From Isoetes taiwanensis (lineage: Eukaryota; Streptophyta; Lycopodiopsida; Isoetales; Isoetaceae), in NCBI GenBank assembly GCA_021234155.1, contig JAJEKV010000011.1, positions 17,502,677 through 17,566,676 on the forward strand: 64,000 nucleotides of DNA, read 5' to 3'. Of this stretch, positions 57,420-64,000 are shown piece by piece. The notes under the pieces are model-generated. The model was not told the DNA's origin and did no database searches. It saw only the letters and a list, made by a program, of their open reading frames with translations. Each line of letters starts with the position of its first letter. Position 1 is the first letter of the stretch. Made by a program: the position numbers and the translations under genes.

Positions 57420-58121
57420 TACTAACCTTAATAGGTTCGCTCATGCCTAGAATCACACTTTTTAAATTCTTATTTTTCACATTAGATGATGCAGCAATGT
57501 CATTTAATTTGTGCCCATCCTTATGGCTTCGTGACATATCTTGTTTAGCTGCAATCAACTTAAAAACCATAAGTACAAAGGAACCACATAGTAATTATTG
57601 CACCTCAGCACAAGTTACCCGTTTTAATCATTGTTCTAGACTAAGGTTCTGTTTCTTCAAGACTAATGTCCTTTGTGTTAACTTGGTCTTTCAAACATGT
57701 TGTATTCGTAATAACTTCTGAAATAACATCTTGTGAATGAAGACCTACATTTGTAATTCTGCTAAATGAAGATGTTGCAAGTCTTCTAATATAAATACTT
57801 TAGCATACATTACTTGGAATGAAGAATTGAAATAGAAGCCATACGTTACCATCTAAACTATTACTTTCAGTATTGGAATCATCTCCCATTGTGTGTCCCT
57901 TTGTAACTGTCAATGCATTGCTTAAACGTCTTGGCATAAGCTTCTTTTCCTCAAAACATCATAGATGTGGGATAGAAATATATGTTGTAAATATTCCAGT
58001 TGATTTCTTCTCTGCACCACGTGTAACAATTCTTTAAAATGGCACAATAAAGAATAAAATAGACATGCAACTAACCATTGTAAGACTCTGGTAGTAATCC
58101 CATTTGCACTCCCTTCCATCT
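57420..58121 (-). repeat. dispersed 0.7-kb repeat, copy 2
   Basis: Homologous to 10785-11464 in the same orientation, with small indels. The minus frame starting MEGSANGITTRVLQWLV ends at a similar place (YDVLRKRSLCQDV against CHVLRKRSLYQDV). Confidence 0.6.
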
Positions 58122-58301
58122 ATTCAAAACAAACATAGATAGCCATGTGATGGATAGCTTTATGCTCATAAAAGCTCTCGCAGCAGATTTCTGATGTGCT
58201 GCATATATAGAGACATTAAGCTAGTTAGGAACATTACACAAATGCAACAATCCAACTCCAGCATCAAATAATTATATACTTTGACTTTTTGAATAATAAA
58301 A

Positions 58302-58530
58302 TTATGTGAAATGTGCAAGACAACATGGTACATGATAGGCATGCATATACTTTATAACAATTGTTGGTAAAAGCTTGCCATCCATTTTTAGTGACCTTTG
58401 ACAAAACGAACATGCAAGATTTACTTCAACACTCTCCTTCATAATATTTCTAACTATTGGTGTCTGTGGGAGAGGAGGATCCAAATCGAATGGTCTACAT
58501 AGCTTGTCGAGAAAACAACAGCCTTGTGAG
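58302..58530 (-). other. exon-like minus-strand frame with a C-x2-C
   Basis: The minus strand reads FLDKLCRPFDLDPPLPQTPI and then NLACSFCQRSLKMDGKLLPT before the frame loses sense near 58340. Regular codon use and a CSFC pair suggest a real exon of a host gene or its fragment. It lies upstream, on the same strand, of the 0.7-kb repeat, so the repeat may be part of the same duplicated gene. Not identified. Confidence 0.35.
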
Positions 58531-60389
58531 GCAAGATTTCATCTTGTTTAGCTCATCCATGATCTAAGGGTATGGAAGAAGATTAAGAATCCTTCTGATG
58601 ATTTTATGCCCAAATGTATACATAGATTATGAGGTGATTACTAATTTTGGCAGCAAATGAAGTAGGGGCAAAATTTATATAGTTAAGGTTGAATTTATAG
58701 AAAGAGGGACAAACATTACCTCATGGTGATAGCTGGCCAAACAATTTAGTTGGGTCTGTCTAGTGCAGAGCAAAGTAGGTGGTAAAACAACTATTTATAA
58801 TTTTCAAGAGAGATATCTCATCTAACGAAAGTGCTTATCAGCTTACTGTTATGCAATGGAAGAATAGATTGATATTAGCTGCTCTTGATAACCACCACCC
58901 ATACATTGCACTTGGAATTTTTTTTCTTTTTTTTTGAAGAACTGTATATTAAAAGAATGGTAATGTTACAAAGCGAGTGAGGAGGAAGGAGAAACTGCCC
59001 CAAAGAGACAGCGATACCTCGACACTCCACAATAAACTCACAAGAAAAAGCGCAACTCCCTCCATGGATAAAGCCGACCATCACCATCTACAACACCCGG
59101 GAAGTCCGCCAAATGGCAAAGGAGCTCTACTAATCGGGAACACCGTAAAGCTTTGAAATAGCTTGTACCGAAGTCGAGGAATCGAGAGGTTGCAGGCTTT
59201 TGAATCCCCGAAAGATCCATAAGCTGCCCGGCTTCTAAATCAACCACACCAACCAAGCCATATGGATGCAAGGCTATTTTGCAAAAGGCGGCCAAGCACC
59301 GAGGATACATGAAGCAACAAACAGCTGGCGGCTAGTCAATCTCGAGCCCCTAACCCAATCAGGCGACCTACAAGTGAGGGCATAAAACCGGACAATGCTC
59401 CACCGATCTCACGATGAAGGCCACAACAAAGGCAGAGAGGGCTCACACCCGCCTAAAGCCCGACTCACAAGGGCATTCACCACGAAAGTTTGCACCACCA
59501 CCACAAAAGCACCCTAACATTGACTTGGGGTTTGAGCTCCATGTCCCGTCCAAACCGAATGCCATCGAGAAATGGTTTGGAGATCACTTGCACGAAGGGG
59601 CCGTTGTGTCATGAATAGCTACCCGGTGACAAGACATTTGACAAAACAAGAAGACACATTGTCAACATCTGGATGAACCTTCCAAACCTGCACCACCACA
59701 TCATCCTGAGGGACTATAGGTATGTGTAGCGGAATACTCCCCGCCACTTGTTCCCAGATAGCCCAGTCACTGCCCCTCAGGCGAAAGCGAGCTCGAAAGA
59801 ACTTATGCTTCTTGCAATGGCTTCATAGAGTGGGAATTGATGAATGATTTTAATTCCAAGTCATTGATCAAATTGATGACAAGGAGTGATTTTAACATCA
59901 ATTATGACGATTGGAGATATTGGCATCTATGAATATGTGGCAAAAATGATAGGGGTGTTGTTTCTATAGTAGGAGACAACTGGTAACTGATCCTTGACGA
60001 CTCTTAGAAGTTGATAATCCACTTGCCAATACTTATTTTCTTCTTTTCCTTCTTAATTTTGCAAAACCCTAAATTGAGCATCATTTTTCTCGAGACATAA
60101 AAGCAAGGTAGGTTGAATTCTACTATATCCGCTAATCTGTTATTGCTCAAACCTGTTACTGTTAGTAGGTGATTCAACATGGTTGAGCTTGTTAGCAAAT
60201 TTGGTTTTACGCATTTTCATTTATAAGAGGCATGTCTGGTATAAGGGGCTGCTATTTCTGTTGGTAAATCACTCTCTAAGAAATGGCGTAGAGCTCAAGC
60301 ATGGGAGGTAGAGAACAACTCTTTGCATTGTATAGTGAACTTTCAACTTGTTATTCTCATGTTCCTTCTGATGGGGCCGAAAAAAAACC
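58531..60389. other. no confident gene
   Basis: A T/A-rich run lies at 58917-58936. Around 59040-59500 the DNA is less AT-rich, with minus frame 59038-59310 and plus frame 59414-59614, neither with a known motif. Possibly old transposon coding sequence. Confidence 0.35.
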
Positions 60390-60712
60390 AGTCCTCTTGC
60401 AAAAATGAGCAAGTTTGGCACACTCAAGCGAAAGCTGGTTTGTAGTGGTTTAAAGATGGGGATAAGTGTGCTTGCTTTTTCTTTGCAACATCCAAAAAAA
60501 AGAAGACAGGCCACATCTGTTCACTATCTCCTACTTCTTGATGGCTCTCTCATCTCTAATCCAGTACAACTCAAGCGATATCATTTTGATTATTTCTCCT
60601 CCTTTTTTGCCCAACACCCATGGCCATTCAAGGAGGATATGCAAACTGCTGTGTTGTCTATTGAGCAAAGGAGGTTACTTGAATCGAGTATTATAAAAGA
60701 GGACCTAAAGCA

Positions 60713-60716
60713 TATT
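60713..60716 (+). repeat. 4-bp target duplication of MITE (TATT), left
   Basis: TATT here and at 61039-61042. Confidence 0.85.
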
Positions 60717-61038
60717 GGGTAAAAGCATGTTAGGGTGTCCCTTAAAAAGTATTATTTAGTGACAAAAAAGGTACCTAAAAAGGTAGCCAGGACTGGGTAC
60801 TGGGTACCTGTATAATATCTCAATATAAGGTATGTTTTAGAACTTTTTATATATATATTGGTCTCCGATAGCATTATCTTTATCTTAACTTTGAATATTA
60901 CCATGTCCTTGACTTTTATTTTGGATTTTTGTATTAGTTTTAATGAAAAGAAAAATGAGAAAGTACCAAGTTCTGAAGTACATAGTGTATGTACTTTTGC
61001 AGGTTCCAAAAGTGGTACACCCTAACATGCTTTTACCC
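60717..61038. mobile_element. 322-bp MITE related to the 12.2-kb transposon
   Basis: Termini are perfect 22-bp inverted repeats (GGGTAAAAGCATGTTAGGG then TGT), differing at only a few internal positions from the ends of 43014-55185. The target duplication is 4 bp (TATT), the same length as GAAT there. The interior is AT-rich, non-coding and includes tandem GGTACC-type words. It interrupts LINE coding sequence, and deleting it with one TATT rejoins the neighbouring reading, proving insertion. Confidence 0.92.
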
Positions 61039-62290
61039 TATTGTATTTCATTTAAAGGGTGATAAGTGTCTAGGTCTTGATGCCTTTCCTATTGAGTTGT
61101 TTCTAACTTGCTGGACTCGACTCGACAATGATGTCTATGATGCTTTTTGTGAAATTCAGCATTCTTGACGTTTGGATATGATCCTCAATACTGGGTGCAT
61201 CTCCCTCATTCAAGTGCAAAGAGCCCAGGTCCATTTCTGATTGGCGTCCCATCACCTTTTTCTTAATCTGTCTACAAAATCTTTGCTAAAGCCTTGGCTG
61301 ATAAGGTATGCAACATCTTAGTTGAGTCTACTTCTTCTACACAGTTTGGTTTTTCTCTCGCCGATGCACCTTGAACAATGTTGCGGCGGCTTACGAGGGC
61401 ATGTATTGGCTTCGCATACATAGTCATCAAATGTTGTTCCTCAGCCTATGACAGTGTGGTTTGGTTATTTTGGAGAAGTGCCTTCTTATGTTGAAATTTA
61501 ATGAGGCATTTACCTATGATGTTATACAGCTTCATGTGTCAGACAGTCTATAGTGCTTTTTTCAGGGTGAGCCATCTCAAATATTTATTGTTGGTCGTGG
61601 GATCCGACAGGGTTGCCCCTTGGCTTCTTTGCTTTTTACTCTATAATCAATATGTCGATGACACTTTCCCCTTTCTAATGGCCAATGTTAAAAAGCTACA
61701 TAATGCTACGCTACTCCTAGGTACGTTTCCCTTGGCCTTTAGAGTTCTTGTAGGCTAGAGAAAGTCAATGCTTTATGGATACTGGATAGTGCCGTTCTTC
61801 CTGTATTCATTACTATCCCTAGACAGTGCTTCCTCATAGTCAACCCTCAAAACTTTTGGGCATTCTTGTGTACGTGCATGTTTCTGCCTTAAGGCACGAA
61901 ATTATTAAAGGTCTGTTCTGGTGGAAGGTGGCTAAATTATCTCTGCCTTATAAGATCACAGTGGCAATATCTCTCCTTAGCAACACCCACAACTACATTC
62001 TTACTGGCTCCTCAATTTAAGATGAATGGGATTGTGTTACTATCATGAAGTTCATTTGGAGTGGTACATCACAAGGCACTATTGTTAAAGTATCCTAGGC
62101 TAAGTGTGTTAAATCTAAGGCAGCTGGTGGCCTTGAAGTGTTGGACCCCCATCTTCAAAGTCAGATCATGATTTCAAAGTTCATTTGGAGATTCCACCTT
62201 GGTAAAGATGATTCTCTTGATTTAAGATTGGTGCGCCAATATTCTGCAGTGTCTCCCTTTTCGTAAGACAACTATCAAGTCTAGTCTCCC

Positions 62291-62805
62291 CTGGGCCTTT
62301 GTTTACCCAGTGCATCCAATCCAAAAGCTTTCCCATTTCTTGCTTCCTGGGATGTGGTTAGATCCTTATATTATGTTAACCCCCTAGTTTGTGCTTCATT
62401 GCCAAAACACACCAAAACACACCAAAAGGGCATATCCTTCATGAGCCCCAACCTCTAAAAGGCTTTATCCCATACCCCCAGGCACCCAAACCATATCAAT
62501 TCCTTCCCATCCTCGAGATGCCTGCCCTCAAGCACATGGAACACACCTTGGCTCTGATATCAAATGTTACGCACTAGCACCTCTAGTGATAACCAACACA
62601 CCAAAAGGGCGGATCCTTCATCAGCCCAAACTCTACGAGGATTTATCCCATACCCCCAGACACCTAAACCATAGGAGATAAATGAAGCCCGACAGCAGTT
62701 TTGTGATTTTTGGCAAGCTGGAAAAATTTCTTTGAAAGAGTGAGGAGCAAAAAGTATAAGCCATGGATAAATACTTGATCGATGTAGCCAGAATATAGTG
62801 GTAAG
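62291..62805. other. no gene seen; short direct repeat
   Basis: CACACCAAAAGGGC(A/G)(T/G)ATCC...TTTATCCCATACCCCCAG(G/A)CACC(C/T)AAACCATA occurs at 62412-62495 and again at 62599-62672. Confidence 0.6.
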
Positions 62806-63125
62806 GATGAAAGAAATTATTGCCCCAGATAAAAACATGGGCAGATTTTAAAAAAGCATTTGAATCACGCAACTTGCATGCCAAATTATTATCCTGATCT
62901 TAAAAGGCAATGGGGTCACTTCAAGCAAGGGAAGCATGAATCAGTACACCATTTCTACTCCAAGTTCTCTTACTGAGCAGTGCAAATGAGAGAATTACAG
63001 CAAGGAGGGCTATCAGAAAGTGAGATAACTCGAAAGCTTATGGTCGGACTGAGAGATCCATTGTATGCAAAGTTATGTTTTGTAGAACCATCAACTATTG
63101 ATGAACCTATGCAAGCGGATTACTA
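62806..63125 (+). pseudogene. retrotransposon gag fragment
   Basis: The plus frame reads PNYYPDLKRQWGHFKQGKHE, then SVHHFYSKFSY, a stop, MRELQQGGLSESEITRKLMV and GLRDPLYAKLCF. The spacing (QG-x(4)-V-x2-(F/Y)Y-x-(K/R)F, then GLSE, then GLRD) matches the Retrotrans_gag capsid segment of Ty3-gypsy elements. No pol follows. Confidence 0.6.
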
Positions 63126-63439
63126 CCCGGATTAAAAAACCCCCGCCCCGAAGGGTTTTCGAGGGAAAAACCGAGGCAGCAATCAGCCTGCTAACAAACT
63201 GTTCCAATATACGAAATGCAAAAACACACAAATATATACACTCATGTGTTTGCGGTACCCATAGTGCATCTTGAACAAATTTGAGGGGGGGGCAAAGGTG
63301 GGCTCGCAGATCGATTACCTCAAATGAATATGCGACCCTAGGCACGCATCTGTGGCCGGTGTGTTGAGCAAATGTAGGGGCAAGTCCTACCGCATTACTA
63401 AAGGAGCGAATCGGGAGATTATCGGATCAATCTGGGCAA

Positions 63440-63770
63440 CTCGAAAGTGTGAGACTCATTCTCAATGGTGAGGTTTCTCAAATATTTATTGTTGAATCAT
63501 CTGGGGCTCCCCCAGGGGTTGCCCCTTTTCTTTGCTTTTCACTATTGTGGTATAAATGTTGCCTTGGCAATGAGTTGCCACTTTTTAAGGTCTCATCTAG
63601 GGTCTATTCATGTTGGATGGTTCAAAGGGAGGTCTATAATCAATATGTCAATGACTCCTTGTAATGGCCAATGTTTTAAAACCTGCATAATGCGGGGGTT
63701 ACCCTAGATACGTTCCCAAGCATCCGGTATTGTAGGCTAGAGAAAGTGCAATGCTCACGATGGCCTACCG
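63440..63770 (+). pseudogene. second copy of LINE RT segment
   Basis: Parallels 61560-61760: GGTGAG then TCTCAAATATTTATTGTTG, then a degenerate 'RQGCPL' block (GGGGTTGCCCC), TATAATCAATATGTC(A/G)ATGAC, and GTAGGCTAGAGAAAGT. The catalytic motifs are more decayed than in the first copy. An independent fragment of the same LINE family. Confidence 0.65.
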
Positions 63771-64000
63771 GATAACACCACTTCTTCATCGTGTGCATTA
63801 CGACGTTCCATCTGGCGAACCAGCGATCTCTCTATAGTCCCCCCAGGCAAAACTTTTGAGCCCATTGCCATAGCATAAGCCGGGTGCGGGAGCCGAAATC
63901 ACCCCATATTAACCACTTTCTGAAAGTAGACAATGTGTCTATCAAGGGCTTGGATGAAGCGGCAGAATTGTTCTGTGGAAGGTGAATCCCGATGGGCTTT

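Larger units (their letters stand above)
60390..62290 (+). pseudogene. L1-type LINE reverse transcriptase remnant
   Basis: Plus-strand pieces, many frameshifted, appear in normal ORF2 order. A pre-RT part (KKRRQATSVHYLLLLDGSLI, 60490-60560) is followed by GLDAFPIELFLTCW near 61070-61115, split by the MITE. Then come SVYKIFAKALADKV (61268-61310) and DYDSVVWLF (~61445). GRGIRQGCPLASLLFTL lies at about 61594-61645 and YVDDTFPFL near 61650-61680, the RT catalytic region. A C-terminal KFIWSGTSQGT is near 62050. Non-LTR reverse transcriptases copy their RNA at nicked DNA. Stops in every frame make it dead. Confidence 0.75.

Overview
This is plant nuclear DNA, AT-rich and gene-poor. It is recognisable as land plant by spliced short-intron genes, Ty1-copia elements primed by initiator-Met tRNA, L1-type LINEs, hAT and MITE debris and tRNA-derived SINEs. 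The species cannot be fixed from sequence. A LINE fragment and a DDE transposase that do not look like common angiosperm types make a fern, lycophyte, bryophyte or gymnosperm plausible, but that is inference.

Layout. 1-8.9 kb: a SINE, an element with ~350-bp terminal inverted repeats (603-4296) that encloses a MITE, a copia LTR with a gag scrap and a LINE fragment, then a broken hAT transposase (4672-7100), two more MITEs of the same family and an ankyrin gene fragment. 9-18.7 kb: a dispersed 0.7-kb repeat, a LINE 5' part (ORF1 and endonuclease), a broken copia polyprotein on the minus strand, and a LINE 3' end. 21.2-26.9 kb: the one clear host gene, a six-exon PIG3-type quinone oxidoreductase (329 aa), and a tandem ~2.6-kb duplicate whose last exon is destroyed by a TTCTA microsatellite. 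31.6-32.1 kb: a small intact host-like ORF. 33.0-34.6 kb: a second SINE, a palindromic minisatellite and a short tandem repeat. 34.8-40.5 kb: an intact, young Ty1-copia element with an open 1,444-codon polyprotein. It sits between two copies of a 143-bp target duplication, and its outer 3' LTR end lacks 48 bp.

43.0-55.2 kb is the most interesting region: a 12.2-kb DNA transposon with 24-bp terminal inverted repeats and a 4-bp GAAT target duplication. It carries two convergent genes. The plus-strand gene has a coiled-coil protein, a RING-like segment, a Ulp1-like cysteine protease and an FCP1/NIF-like phosphatase segment. The minus-strand gene encodes a DDE-like transposase of a type I cannot assign. 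A 4.35-kb non-coding LTR retrotransposon with AAGAG target duplication has split the Ulp1 exon. A 322-bp MITE at 60717-61038 has nearly the same termini and also a 4-bp duplication (TATT), so the two define one transposon family.

55.2-64 kb: a second copy of the 0.7-kb dispersed repeat, exon-like fragments, two L1-type reverse transcriptase remnants and a gag fragment. The window is a stack of nested insertions. The order of events can be read from which element interrupts which.
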